A DNA stretch of 64,000 nucleotides from Methanobacteriota archaeon (GCA_023399215.1 JAEWQJ010000026.1:217580-281579), one strand, 5' to 3'. Shown: positions 19,323-29,575, counted from the stretch's first letter. Program-made: numbers and translations. The notes: generated from the sequence alone by a model not told the origin.

Positions 19323-19456
19323 GCACCAGATAATCGTGTAAGGGGGGCACTAGATAATCGTGTAAGGGGAGCACTAGATAATCGTGTAAGGGGAGCACCA
19401 GATAATCATGTAAGGAGAGTACTAGATAATCACATAAGGTGAACATCGGATAATCA
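19323..19456. repeat. 24-bp tandem array ending on the UPF0280 stop codon
   Basis: Five units of 24 bp (GCACTAGATAATCGTGTAAG plus four bases) run head to tail at 19323-19346, -19370, -19394, -19418 and -19442. A decayed sixth unit runs through the TGA (minus) of the UPF0280 gene at 19454-19456. Divergence increases toward the gene. There are no spacers, so it is not CRISPR. Confidence 0.92.
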
Positions 19457-20215
19457 TGCTTTAGTTATATACTCATACCTAACATCTGCCCTCGTAATCC
19501 TTGGTACCTGTCCCCACATGCCAATATATTCTCCCTGGATTACAAGTGCCCCTTTTATTCCTGGGATTTCCTTTACGGCTTTGAAAGAAGCCTCCACAGA
19601 TTCCTCTCCTATGTCTACCTCATTTCCGAGAGCCGTTGCAGCTGAATCTGCCAGGGAAACGTCGTCCGAAAATACTGCAGCCGCATCCGCCATTCCGAAG
19701 CTGATTGAAGGGCCAACTGTCCCTGCTGAAGTGCATACGCCTGTAATCGAGTTTCTGGGTTCGAACACCAGCCCCAGGTTTTTGATAGGAGACTGTCCTG
19801 CATAGATCCCAACCACAACAGGCCTGTCATTGATAAGTGCAATATCCCCGCCGTTGTCGACAATAGCATATTTTGCTCCTGCTTTAACCATCGCTTCCAC
19901 AGCAAGAGCCGAAATTGTGCCTGCAACCGCACTCATTGGCCCTATACCCATAGTGTTTCCTGCTTTTACCATCCTTCTTACAACCTCAGGGGCATTTTCA
20001 GGGCACTCGTAGGGTTCGAGCGTGAGCTGAAAATAAGGGTCGGAAAAAATGTAAGTCTCAAGGGCTGCCCTGTGGATGCGGATAGCTTCTTTTGCGACTT
20101 CGATATGGGCCTGGTTATCGGCTGCAATAGTAACTATGGTTTCCTTGAGCTGGAAATGCTCTTTAATGGGAGTACTCGCAGGTTTTTTAATAGGTTTTCT
20201 TATGGGATCTGACAT
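19454..20215 (-). CDS. UPF0280 family protein (ApbE-like fold)
   Basis: The 253-residue protein matches UPF0280, a mainly methanogen family whose fold is related to ApbE-type flavin proteins. Visible words are KEHFQLKETIVTIAADNQAH, MGIGPMSAVAGTISALAVEA near 93, a glycine pair in VDNGGDIAL near 124 and VCTSAGTVGPSISFGMADAA near 161, the last recalling the ApbE C-terminal loop. No membrane segment is present. The function is not established to my knowledge. The gene lies 119 bases after the DUF460 gene on the same strand. A 24-bp tandem array touches its stop codon. Confidence 0.85.
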   Translation of the reverse strand: MSDPIRKPIKKPASTPIKEHFQLKETIVTIAADNQAHIEVAKEAIRIHRAALETYIFSDPYFQLTLEPYECPENAPEVVRRMVKAGNTMGIGPMSAVAGTISALAVEAMVKAGAKYAIVDNGGDIALINDRPVVVGIYAGQSPIKNLGLVFEPRNSITGVCTSAGTVGPSISFGMADAAAVFSDDVSLADSAATALGNEVDIGEESVEASFKAVKEIPGIKGALVIQGEYIGMWGQVPRITRADVRYEYITKA

Positions 20216-20334
20216 GTTGATTCAGATTAAATTTATTGCTTAAAAAAGAGATGCTTCCCGAGCTCCTTCCAGGGAGAGGCAAGTTTCATGGAAGCAAGAT
20301 AGGGGCAGACACGAAATTTTTAAAATGAACCCTT

Positions 20335-22317
20335 TTAAACCAGGCCCCTGCGCCTTTCACTCCTATACTCTTCAAAGAGGCTCTGCAATTTGTCCTGTTT
20401 GGCTTTGTGGCGTCTTGCATCGGCTTCTTTTTCCCAGTCTGCGATTGCAGCTTTAAGGACCTCTGGTTCGGCCATTGCAAAGTCTTCGGCTCTCTCAAGC
20501 GGGATATTCTTTAAGACCGGCACATCGCCTTTGAAGAAGATTTCCTCAGCTGCGTGCGAAATATCCTCAGGGATGATTACGGCACGAATTCCGGCTTCTA
20601 CAAGGATCTGAGCGGTTGCAGTTCCTCCTCCGCTTGGGTTTTCAAGGAAAACTACATCACCTATCTTAAGCCCGTATTTTTCCTTTGTTTCGGCAATGGA
20701 CTCCTTAGTAAAGGCAGCAATAACTTTTACAGCCGTACCCTCACCGCGGACCTCCATCTTCTGGATTTTACGCAGCTTGTTGCTTCTGCGCCGCAGTTCC
20801 TTTACGGTTTTGCTTTTACGGCTGACCTCTTTCTTCAGGTTTTCAATAGTTTCGTCCCTGATTTTGATTTCTTTTGATTTCCGAATTTCGCTGTAAGCTT
20901 CCTTTTTGAAGCTGTTTAACCTTGATTCGATCTTTGAGATTTTCCGGTCTTTTGCAATCAGTTCTTTCTTTAATTCCTCAAGATATTCCTGAAGGTTCTG
21001 AATCTGTTCGCTCTGCCGCTGGACAGTCTCTCTCATTTTCAGGAGAGATTCATCAACTGCCCGGTCCTCCGGCTTTTCGGCATGTTCTCTTGGCTTTGGT
21101 TTTTCAGGCTCACCTGATGCCCGGGCTTTTTCAATTGCTGCTTCTATCGAAGCTCCACGGATAACATAGAACTTTATCAGCTCAAGATCTGCATTTTGAG
21201 GAGCTTTCTTTTCAATCCTGGAAAATATGTTCTTATAACTCCTGTAGGTGAGAAGAGCAGCAGTCAGTGCATCCCTTTCGTGGTCATTAGAGTAACCAAA
21301 AGTCCTTCCAAGCGCTATTTTTTCCTCGGCAGAAACCTCAATACCAGGACTTGCAGGTACGGCATTGAAACTTCTTCGGATTTTCTCAACTGAACCCGGC
21401 ATTGGAGTTACATCGCTGGCAACAACCGCAGGTTTTCCGTATTCGGCAATAAGTTTGACAACTTCATCAGGAGCTATTCCTCTGGAGCTTTTCAAGTAAA
21501 GAAGATCTCCGTCAAGAGAGAGAATCGCTATTCCCACGGTTGTTCCCGGATCGATTCCCACAATTGTAAACTTACGTCTCTTATTCTTCGGTTTGAGGGG
21601 GATATATCGGATTCTATCGCGCTCAACACTTCTTACGCTTACCTGAGCATCATTACTTGCCATTGGATGTATTGGTATCTCTCCACGTTTTGCATAAACG
21701 GTGAATTCAGACCTTACATAGCCTCCGAAGCCTTTTACATTTACGGCTTCAAACCTGATGCCTTTTTCCCGAGAAAGGTCTTTCAGGGCATTCTCAATCT
21801 CCCTGCTCCTTTGCAGCACAGCTCCATGTACCTTCCTGCGGTACCGGTTCTGACTCCAGCCTCCCCTCCCCAGGGAACGGGCTCTACTGACTTTAATTTT
21901 TGTAATATCTTCAAAAAGGGAAACCTCATGCCCAACCCCCATATCTGCAAGGCGGGCACATGCTTCGGCTTCATCATTCGGGTTTTCGGGATCAAAAGAG
22001 AAACCGTGTTTCCGTGCAAGCCTTACAAGTGGTTCAGGATGCAGCCCACCTGTAACCTGAACAAGTTTAACGCCCTCAGGCAGTTTTTCCATAAGAGAAA
22101 GGAGCTCGCGTCGGTCGGCAGCAAGCTCGAAAATATTGTCAACAGCTATTATCTCCGGCTTTTCACTCTGGATCATATTAAAAATTTTCTGGCGACGGAG
22201 CATACTTTGATGGAAAACTTCCCCGTCCTTAAAGATAGCAAGTGCATACCTGGGAAGTTCTCTTGCCCTGGGAGAACCCCGGGCAATATCAATTCCATAG
22301 ATAATCCTTTTTTGCAT
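20335..22317 (-). CDS. DUF460 RuvC/RNase H-like nuclease with coiled coil
   Basis: The 660-residue protein matches the archaeal DUF460 family (COG2433-type). The N-terminal part begins MQKRIIYGIDIARGSPRARE. A second RNase H-like part has IVGIDPGTTVGIAILSLDGD near 252, VVASDVTPMPGSVEKI near 297 and NDHERDALTAALLTYRSYKN near 344; these supply the Asp residues expected for a two-metal site. A long charged coiled coil (about 420-530) follows, then a C-terminal globular domain with FLENPSGGGTATAQILVEAG. The family is predicted to cut structured nucleic acid, but I know of no assigned substrate. It starts at an ATG at 22317 and no truncation is visible. Confidence 0.87.
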   Translation of the reverse strand: MQKRIIYGIDIARGSPRARELPRYALAIFKDGEVFHQSMLRRQKIFNMIQSEKPEIIAVDNIFELAADRRELLSLMEKLPEGVKLVQVTGGLHPEPLVRLARKHGFSFDPENPNDEAEACARLADMGVGHEVSLFEDITKIKVSRARSLGRGGWSQNRYRRKVHGAVLQRSREIENALKDLSREKGIRFEAVNVKGFGGYVRSEFTVYAKRGEIPIHPMASNDAQVSVRSVERDRIRYIPLKPKNKRRKFTIVGIDPGTTVGIAILSLDGDLLYLKSSRGIAPDEVVKLIAEYGKPAVVASDVTPMPGSVEKIRRSFNAVPASPGIEVSAEEKIALGRTFGYSNDHERDALTAALLTYRSYKNIFSRIEKKAPQNADLELIKFYVIRGASIEAAIEKARASGEPEKPKPREHAEKPEDRAVDESLLKMRETVQRQSEQIQNLQEYLEELKKELIAKDRKISKIESRLNSFKKEAYSEIRKSKEIKIRDETIENLKKEVSRKSKTVKELRRRSNKLRKIQKMEVRGEGTAVKVIAAFTKESIAETKEKYGLKIGDVVFLENPSGGGTATAQILVEAGIRAVIIPEDISHAAEEIFFKGDVPVLKNIPLERAEDFAMAEPEVLKAAIADWEKEADARRHKAKQDKLQSLFEEYRSERRRGLV

Positions 22318-23015
22318 GAGCGTCTATATTTTATTTTTTATTCAATATATATTTAACTGCACTCGTTTTATTATTTAAAACTATTTATTTTTGTGATTTT
22401 TAGAGTTATTTACAGGCATTTCAGGAAAGACATGAGTATTCCGGATAGACCTTCCAGATGTGCCCGAATAGTCCGGGTTCGAAGAACCCATGATTTTGTC
22501 GTTATTGTACTGCTTAATCCACTTAAAACTTCAGTTTACTGGTCACAGTACACTTTACTGCTTGGATTTTTATTTCAGGACATTTTGTTTATGTTACTAT
22601 ATTTTTAACTGTTTGAATCATGTTTACAGTAATATAGTCCCCTGATAGTACTAATCCTGTTGATACGTCGACTTTATGTGAATACACTTACCTAAAATGT
22701 TGCCGAATATGGAATTTACAGTTGAATTACAAGAACAGAAGTGGAAGAATTAAGTTACCTGAAATTGCCAGTTTTAATAAACTCTCATGTACATGATTTT
22801 GACACACGCCTGCACAAATTTAGGAACACTATCAAAAGTATCATATATGTGGACTATAAATATAACATTGGTATGTGTTGAAAATACTTTACATATTTTT
22901 CGGGGTTTATTTTTAAAATCTTTTTCTTGATACGCACATATTCTCAAAAAAATAGATATTTTAGTACAATATGTGTGAAAAACAACAGCATAATAAGCGA
23001 TTTGAGGTGTAAAAG
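22318..23015. other. Divergent intergenic region with one hairpin
   Basis: No gene is supported. At 22475-22489 there is a perfect hairpin GGGTTC-gaa-GAACCC. AT-rich sequence before 23016 should hold the promoter of the small secreted protein; GAGGTG is seen before its ATG. Confidence 0.4.
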
Positions 23016-23414
23016 ATGTTAAAAAATAGGCTTATAATAACAGGTTTAGCGATGTGTTTAATCCTTGCAGCGGTTCCATCGGTCTTGAGTGCTGCATCTT
23101 CTCAAGATCTGGGAATAAGTCTGAGCTCAGGCAGTCAGCAGACAACAGCCCCAGTCTTATCGCAAAAATCAGTATCCACAACGGCTGTGAAAAATGACAT
23201 AGCAACAGAATACTGGCTTGAACTGAAGCCCTATCCTTCCTCCAGTACAAGAGCTCTTTGGCTCTATGCAGGTGGTGACTGGAGGTACTTATACAAACCA
23301 ACCAGCAATATTGAAACCTCTGTACAAAATGCATTCGCTAATCCTGACACCTTCCAGGTTAAAGTCTGGTATTCTGGGAACAAGATTGTTGGATTAGTAG
23401 TAATGACTAAATAA
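23016..23414 (+). CDS. Small secreted protein, unknown
   Basis: I do not recognise this 132-residue protein. It has a clear signal peptide (LIITGLAMCLILAAVPSVLS, cleavage probably after VLSAAS), then a Ser/Thr/Gln-rich linker (about 28-60), then a compact domain rich in Trp and Tyr (EYWLELKPYPSS, ALWLYAGGDWRYLYKP, VKVWYSGNKIVGLVVMTK). The ATG has GAGGTG eight bases upstream. The mature protein is probably exported. It is alone on the plus strand in a wide gap. A short beta-rich binding domain is a guess. Confidence 0.75.
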   Translation: MLKNRLIITGLAMCLILAAVPSVLSAASSQDLGISLSSGSQQTTAPVLSQKSVSTTAVKNDIATEYWLELKPYPSSSTRALWLYAGGDWRYLYKPTSNIETSVQNAFANPDTFQVKVWYSGNKIVGLVVMTK

Positions 23415-23791
23415 TTGTAAGCAAAGACGAATTTTTAAATTGAATCAAAAACAGAACCGTAAAGTCTGTTTACAGATTATGATCCTATATACTTATTAGG
23501 GCTTAAGCAGTTGCGGGCTTTTAGGTAATTTTTAATTTTTTAAAAAGTATCACACAAAGAATTTTAGGTTTTATAACGGGTTTTTATAAATAGAGTAACA
23601 GAAGTTCTTGCAATTCACTTTCGGCAGAGAATTTTTTCTTAATACTTTTTCTTTATTGCATTTTTGCTGAAGAATACATTCTGATCAGTTTCAAGTATTT
23701 CATATTTGTATACCATATCAAACAAAAAGACCTGAACTAAAACTATTTTTCTGCCCTATTCAGCACCTTAAGAAAGTAGCCATTTTCATTT
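23415..23791. other. AT-rich intergenic, no gene
   Basis: No frame with a binding site is seen. The only structured element in the larger gap is the MITE that follows at 23792. Confidence 0.4.
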
Positions 23792-23910
23792 TAGGACTTA
23801 CGCACTTGAGGAACAAAATCAATTACGTCAAAGACTGTAAATTAAAGTCACGTTTTAGACAGTTAACGGTTTAATGTTGTTGATTCTTCAGTTCAACTGC
23901 GTAAGTCCTA
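23792..23910. mobile_element. MITE-like element, family 1, copy A
   Basis: A 119-bp non-coding element bounded by TAGGACTTACGCA and its inverse TGCGTAAGTCCTA. The ends match over 17 of 18 bases. Its reverse complement aligns along nearly its full length with the element at 31429-31543. It has no open frame, as expected of a MITE moved by a transposase elsewhere in the genome. It lies just 3' of the U32 gene. Confidence 0.88.
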
Positions 23911-23929
23911 CATTTAAAGGAGTTTTACA

Positions 23930-26566
23930 TTAAACTCCCTTAAAATAATGTCCCGTAGTATACTCAACCCCTCTTGCAGGTTTCAGCCTGGTTTCTTTTC
24001 CTGCAAGGGCTTCTTTATATGCCCTTATTATCTCTTTTATCTCAGCCTGAGTATTGAATGAAAGATCAAGCCGAAGCACATCCACACCGTAATCTTTCAG
24101 GTTTTTGATATACTTTAGCATATCAAGCACTTTTGAGTTATAAATCAGGGTTCGGGTCCCCAGGCGCTCGACCGGAAATTCGGAACCTGCCTGGTCAACG
24201 AGAAGCACTTTGCTGCCCTTTCTTACAATTCTTCTGTCAACAAGGGGTTTTAAAAGATCATTTTCCGTAATAAGCATAAGTTCTCTGCCATAAACAAAAA
24301 TCTCTGTCTGTCCTGAGCCCTTGCAGGTTTGAAGGACCTCACAGATATTTTTTATCTCACTCAGGTTCAGTTCGCTTGAAAGGGTTGATCTGTACGCTCC
24401 TGCCTGGTAGAGAGTACTGGCCGTAAAAGCATTGAAAATATTGAACTCTTTTCCTGCAGTAAAGGGTATGGAAAGCTCCTTTGCAAGCTGTAAAACCCCA
24501 AACTCAGAACAGGCTATCCCGAAGCCTGCCTCTTTAACTTTTTCCAGCAGGGGTTTGAGTTTATCCAGTTCATAATCATGATTGATAAGAGGAACCCGGA
24601 AAACAATTTCGACCCTTTCAGCTTTCAAATCTTCAAGCTTTTCTGCGTTTTCGGGTGCAGAAAGCTCTTCAAACTTCGAAACCGGAACATATATAATATC
24701 TGCACCGGCGAACGCAGCCTCAAAGAGAGAGGAACTTTCATTTACTTCAACACTAAGAAGGAGCCGTTTTAAAGCTGAATTTCTGCCTCGGGTTCCACTA
24801 AGGGTTTTGTTGAGGGTTCCATTGACAGCTGGAGTAAGCTCATCTTGATCACTCGCTTCAATGCTATGAATTTCAGAGTCACACAGGTAACTGAAATCCT
24901 CAAGATTCGGGTGCTTTTGCTCTTTCTTATCCCCACTGAGGATTTTTTCCAGCAGGAGGTCTGCTGCCGTTCTCCTTGCGTTTTTCAATACTCCAACCGG
25001 AATGAAAATATTTTCATCAGCATCGATCTCAACAGAGACAGCCTCAAAGGAAGTATCCCCAAGACTTTCCATTGCTTTTCTTATCTTCTCGACTGTAGTT
25101 GGAGATTTCTCAGCTTCCTGGACGACGTAATCATCCGTGAATTCCACAAATGGAGCCTCATCTGTGGGCTTCCTGGAATTTCCAGGCTTTTCAATTTCTT
25201 CTCCGATTACAACAGTAAATTGCTCTCCTTTCCTGGCTCTTACTTTCAGGCTTACAGGAAGTGCTTTCAGTTTTGTTTTTTGAAGGGTATCGAGGAGCCG
25301 TGTGTCTGTTGTGAGGTAGAGTTCATCACCTCTCTGGACTGCTTTTCCAGTCTTCGAGCTAATTTCAAGCCCTACTTTTTCACCTTTTTTCGCGCTTTTT
25401 ATATGCTCGCCTGAAATCGTGACTATGCCTGTAACTGCCGAGCCGAGCATCCGCTCTCGCGTGAAAATACTTATACCGTCTTTTATCTGGATGTCCTGAT
25501 TCAGCCGAACTGTAAGTTTCGTATTCCCTTTTGAGCGGGAAATATCAAGGACTTTTCCAAGGAACGCTCCGTAGTTTGAACTGTATTTAGGGTGGGATAC
25601 ACCTTTTTCTCCGAGTATAAAGCCTCTTGTAAAGCCCCTGTAAAAGAGTTTTGCAAGCTCGGCTTCCCTTGCTTCAAGTTCCTCTTTTGTCGGATTATCT
25701 ACTGGGCCACAGATTCCTTCGACTGCAGCTTTATAGGCAGCGGCACTAGCAGTAACGTACTCGGGCTTTTTCATCCGCCCTTCGATTTTAAGGCTGACTA
25801 CTCCGGTTTTTACGATATCCTCAAGCCCTGTTATTGTGGAGAGTTCGGCACAGCTTATGGGATAACTGCCTCCGATATGCCTTTCGTCAACTTCCCTTCC
25901 GTTTACCACGAATCTGTACCTACGTCGGCAGGGCTGGGCACAGGCTCCCCGGTTTGCACTCCTGCCATGCAGGAAACTGCTGAAAAGACATTTGCCAGAA
26001 TAGGAGTAGCAAAGGGCTCCGTGAACAAAAACCTCAATTTCTGCGTTTGAGTGATCCACGATATCCTTTACCTCAGCCGCAGTAAGTTCCCTTGAGACTA
26101 TAACTCTTTTTGCACCCATCCCTGCTACAAAATCAACTCCTCCTTTATTATGGATAGTCATCTGGGTGCTTGCATGAAGCTCGAGGTCCGGATAGATTTC
26201 ATTTAAAAGCCTGATAAGCCCCAGGTCCTGAAGAATAAGGGCATCGACTCCGGCTGCATATGCACAGTCTGCCATCTCAAGCGCGTGCTGCAACTCTTTT
26301 TGCTTGATCGGGATATTAAGGGCCAGGTAAACAAGAACTCCGTGTGAGTGTGCCAGTTTCACGGCCTCGTCAAGATTCTCAAGAGTGAAATTCTTTGCAC
26401 CCTGACGGGCATTGAATTCGCCAACCCCGAGATAGACCGCGTCAGCTCCTCCTCGAATTGCAGCAAGAAGGGCTTCTTCGTCGCCTACGGGAGCCAGGAC
26501 TTCAGGGGGGGTACAGGTGTAATTTTCAATAGAAGAATTTTCAGCAGAATAATTTTCAGTAGACAT
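23930..26566 (-). CDS. U32 peptidase / RlhA-like protein
   Basis: The 878-residue protein has the COG0826 (peptidase U32) core at about residues 18-300: PPEVLAPVGDEEALLAAIRG, ADAVYLGVGEFNARQGAKNF, the signature EVFVHGALCYSYSGKCLFSS and the cysteine-rich stretch NRGACAQPCRRRYRF. A middle beta-rich region and a C-terminal second half follow, as in long members with a DUF3656-type domain. Characterised relatives such as E. coli RlhA hydroxylate a cytidine of 23S rRNA and bind an Fe-S cluster, so rRNA modification is more likely than proteolysis. The first 17 residues contain a repeated ENYS/ENSSIENY motif and look non-conserved; a start at the following region cannot be excluded. Confidence 0.87.
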   Translation of the reverse strand: MSTENYSAENSSIENYTCTPPEVLAPVGDEEALLAAIRGGADAVYLGVGEFNARQGAKNFTLENLDEAVKLAHSHGVLVYLALNIPIKQKELQHALEMADCAYAAGVDALILQDLGLIRLLNEIYPDLELHASTQMTIHNKGGVDFVAGMGAKRVIVSRELTAAEVKDIVDHSNAEIEVFVHGALCYSYSGKCLFSSFLHGRSANRGACAQPCRRRYRFVVNGREVDERHIGGSYPISCAELSTITGLEDIVKTGVVSLKIEGRMKKPEYVTASAAAYKAAVEGICGPVDNPTKEELEAREAELAKLFYRGFTRGFILGEKGVSHPKYSSNYGAFLGKVLDISRSKGNTKLTVRLNQDIQIKDGISIFTRERMLGSAVTGIVTISGEHIKSAKKGEKVGLEISSKTGKAVQRGDELYLTTDTRLLDTLQKTKLKALPVSLKVRARKGEQFTVVIGEEIEKPGNSRKPTDEAPFVEFTDDYVVQEAEKSPTTVEKIRKAMESLGDTSFEAVSVEIDADENIFIPVGVLKNARRTAADLLLEKILSGDKKEQKHPNLEDFSYLCDSEIHSIEASDQDELTPAVNGTLNKTLSGTRGRNSALKRLLLSVEVNESSSLFEAAFAGADIIYVPVSKFEELSAPENAEKLEDLKAERVEIVFRVPLINHDYELDKLKPLLEKVKEAGFGIACSEFGVLQLAKELSIPFTAGKEFNIFNAFTASTLYQAGAYRSTLSSELNLSEIKNICEVLQTCKGSGQTEIFVYGRELMLITENDLLKPLVDRRIVRKGSKVLLVDQAGSEFPVERLGTRTLIYNSKVLDMLKYIKNLKDYGVDVLRLDLSFNTQAEIKEIIRAYKEALAGKETRLKPARGVEYTTGHYFKGV

Positions 26567-27625
26567 TTTTGATCAGTTTGTTCTTTCCAGCTGGAAGGTT
26601 TTGTAACTATGAAGAGAAAGCTATACAACGGTTTACATGAAAAGCTTAGCAGCATGCAGATAAATGAGTAAAGGTAAGTAAAGGAATAAAGTTCAGTTTA
26701 AGACGTAAAGGTGCTTCTCGCATAAAAAATGGATGGGTAAGCCCTTGGCTTTTATTGTAAAGGAAATTTATTGGAAAACTGAAAACTGAAAACTTACTGT
26801 TATCTTAAATCTGATCTTACTGTTATCTTAAATCATATTTAGTTTGGATCTATAGCTGTTAATTTAAGACTTATTTCCGTTTATTTGCAAATTTAATAGC
26901 CTTTGAGTAAATCTAATGTTTTTCCAGAGTTTTTAGTTAGAAATGAACCATTTTATTCACGCTTTTAACTTTAGATATATTAATAAGTGTTTTTGCCTAA
27001 AAACAGAGATAGTTTATCTACATAAATGCGTTTAAGACTCCAGATTAAATAACCTGTTAAAATAAAAAAGAGTGCAAATCTATATATAATTATAAATATT
27101 TTTTATCATATAAAATTAGCTGTGATCAGATAACTATCTGAAGCTGGTTTTACTTGCTTTGTTGCATGATTACACAGGATTCTTGGTTCGTTTGAATCCC
27201 TTTTTACTCTTTAAACGGTGAAGCTTCGTAAAACGAATGAGTGCCGCAGGAATGCGCACAAATTGACCCACAGATTATATGCAGTTACCAGTTCGTCATA
27301 GACAGACTAATTAATTCTGCAACAGGGCAGCTATACTTGAATCTGCATATTTTCAGAAGCTTCGTCCAGGATGAGTTATGACCTCATGCAAACTATTTGA
27401 GAGGACCGAATCTTATTGTCTCGATCCCTCAAGAATAGGTAAAACTTTAAAAAATCAACATCTACAGAAACACAATACAACCTACCTCTCTTTGAACAGG
27501 TTCTTCCACCTGACAACGACAAAAATATTCCCGGAATATCAAAACCAGGCCTCTGAACAGAAAGTTTCAGAATTTCAAAACCAGGCTTCTGAAAAGCTGG
27601 CTTTAATATGTCAGGAGGGCCTGGA
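26567..27625. other. 1-kb intergenic before the MATE gene
   Basis: No gene is supported on either strand. Direct repeats are present: CTTACTGTTATCTTAAAT at 26793-26810 and 26816-26833, and an imperfect repeat of TCAAAACCAGGCCTCTGAA type at about 27538-27592. Overlapping short frames near 27376-27730 on both strands lack binding sites and are probably chance. Confidence 0.5.
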
Positions 27626-29116
27626 ATGGTAAGTGATGAAGAAACGGTAACTGACGAAGAAATGAAATCCGGGAACATAGTGAATCTATTCTTTAAATTT
27701 GCATTCCCGACCGTCGTTGGAGTCGTCATTGCCGGAATCCAGGAAATAATTGATGGTTTTTTTATAGGAAATGCTATAGGAAGCCAGGGGCTTGCAGCAA
27801 TTACTCTAGCCTATCCCGCTTATCTGGTTATAATCGCTATTGGAGTAATTATCGGGATCGGTGCATCAAGTCTTGCTGCCCTTCAACTCGGAAAGGAGAA
27901 CCTCAACTGCGCGCTGGACATAGTACACAATGCTTTTTCCCTGTGTCTTCTTACAGGAGCAGTTTTTACTATAGTCGGACTGATTTTCTGTGAAACCTCA
28001 ATAAGCATTCTTGGAGCCAGCGGGACTGCTCTAGCTTTTGCTCGCGATTACCTGAGGATTATCTTCGCTGGCTCAGTCTTTATGATTTTTTCAGTTGCCC
28101 TTGAACCGCTAGTCAGAAACGACGGAAACCCCAGACTCTGTATGAACATCATGATTGCAGGGGTAATTGTAAACCTCGTGCTTGATTACCTTTTTATCAT
28201 GCGTATGGGCACGGGAATGGTAGGTGCCGCCTTTGCCACAATTGTTTCCTTTGCTCTCCCGGCATTGCTGTTCATGAATTACCTTTTTGGCAAGGATGCA
28301 AAGCTGAAACTCCGGCTTAAAGCCATGAAATTCAAACTCAGTACCCAGTTCCAGATTCTTAGAGCCGGCCTTCCGTCTTTCGTGATGCAGTTTTCACTGG
28401 CTCTCGTGCTCTTTGCGTACAATTACATGTTGCTAATGTACGGTTCCGAGCTTGCAGTCTCAGCCTACGGTATTATAGGGTATGTCCTTTCAATATTCTC
28501 TATGCTTTTTGAGGGAATAGCTCTGGGAGTGCAGCCGATTATAGGCTTTAACTATGGAGCTGGCTATTATGAAAGAGTTTCGAAAACCCTGAAACTGACA
28601 ATTCTTTCATGCATCCTTACAGGAGTTTTCGGATTTCTATTAATTTCCCTCTTTCCCGAAAAAGTGGTGCAGATCTTCAGCCAGGGAGACTCCGAACTTC
28701 TGGAAGTTACCCTTCGAGGAATGAAGATTTTCATATTCTCTTTGCTCGTTGAAGGTACCGTGCTCCTCACCGCTATATATTATCAGTCAATAAACCGGAT
28801 AAGAGCAGCACTTTTCATTTACTTTGGAAAGATTTTTGTTGTTCTCTTCCCTCTACTTTTTATCCTGCCGATTTTCTTCGGCCTGGATGGAGTGTGGGCT
28901 GCATCTCCGGCTACGGAGTATATCATGATGCTGGTAGTTATGGGAATGCTTTCGAAGGAATTCAAGCTTCTCAGGCATTATGCAAAAGCAGAGCCCATGC
29001 AATCAGCCGATACAAAAAAAGCACTACAGGCAGTCATAAACAGTGGAAAAACCGATGTTGAAGAAAATCCCAGATTTGTTACTTTCAGGCCTGCCGAAAA
29101 AAGAGATATGTCATGA
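27626..29116 (+). CDS. MATE family multidrug/Na+ antiporter
   Basis: The 496-residue protein is hydrophobic with about twelve membrane helices and two MATE halves. The first helix text is FKFAFPTVVGVVIAGIQEII followed by DGFFIGNAIGSQGLAAITLA, typical of the MepA/DinF-like branch. The second half begins near 245 (ILRAGLPSFVMQFSLALVLF) and contains EGIALGVQPIIGFNYGAG. Such proteins expel drugs or metabolites in exchange for Na+ or H+. I use the ATG at 27626 because GGAGG lies seven bases upstream; the ATG at 27608 precedes that signal. The soluble C-terminal tail of about 45 residues is unremarkable. Confidence 0.9.
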   Translation: MVSDEETVTDEEMKSGNIVNLFFKFAFPTVVGVVIAGIQEIIDGFFIGNAIGSQGLAAITLAYPAYLVIIAIGVIIGIGASSLAALQLGKENLNCALDIVHNAFSLCLLTGAVFTIVGLIFCETSISILGASGTALAFARDYLRIIFAGSVFMIFSVALEPLVRNDGNPRLCMNIMIAGVIVNLVLDYLFIMRMGTGMVGAAFATIVSFALPALLFMNYLFGKDAKLKLRLKAMKFKLSTQFQILRAGLPSFVMQFSLALVLFAYNYMLLMYGSELAVSAYGIIGYVLSIFSMLFEGIALGVQPIIGFNYGAGYYERVSKTLKLTILSCILTGVFGFLLISLFPEKVVQIFSQGDSELLEVTLRGMKIFIFSLLVEGTVLLTAIYYQSINRIRAALFIYFGKIFVVLFPLLFILPIFFGLDGVWAASPATEYIMMLVVMGMLSKEFKLLRHYAKAEPMQSADTKKALQAVINSGKTDVEENPRFVTFRPAEKRDMS

Positions 29117-29490
29117 GAGGCTCTTCTCTGAAATCCAGATTTTCTGAAATTAAACTTTTAAGACTGTGAACTACCTCTCTCTGAATTCTTCGTCTAACGG
29201 CTCAGATTCGAGGGAAGAATTGGTTCGCGTTACTATTTAAGGAACGGCCGTAATGCGTGCGTGACAAGCTATGTGCGTGACAAGCTATATTTAAGACAGT
29301 TAATAATGTTGCTTTGGCTAAGATAATTCACTAATCTATATGGACTGCTGCCGAAAAATAAAAGTAATGTAGTAAAAAGTCCCGAAAAACCATATTCATC
29401 GTCCGGAGTCTTTATTTCACCGAGCAAACGCTCGGGCCAGTCCGAAGAAGTAAAAAAGCAAAGTAACTATTCAGCCTATAAAACCATGTC

Positions 29491-29575
29491 TGTTGATAGT
29501 GATTTTACTAAAACGGAATAATCCGAAAAATAACTTATGAACAACGAAAAACGTAGTCAATCGCCAATAATCAAA
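29491..29575. repeat. Dispersed repeat D, copy 1
   Basis: This segment and 52648-52734 share GATAkTGATTTTAyTrAAAAC, then TGAACAACGAAAAA and AATCGCCAA with small gaps (k, y, r mark differences). No frame is shared, so it is a non-coding dispersed repeat or the edge of a lost element. Confidence 0.55.

Noticed and set aside
19323..19442. CRISPR array
   Set aside because: Units are contiguous with no spacers, and no cas gene is in the window.
22393..22608. 71-codon plus-strand frame
   Set aside because: No ribosome binding site and no family-like content; it crosses a hairpin.
27376..27729. Overlapping frames on both strands before the MATE gene
   Set aside because: They come from an imperfect direct repeat and have no signals; the MATE start at 27626 explains the region.
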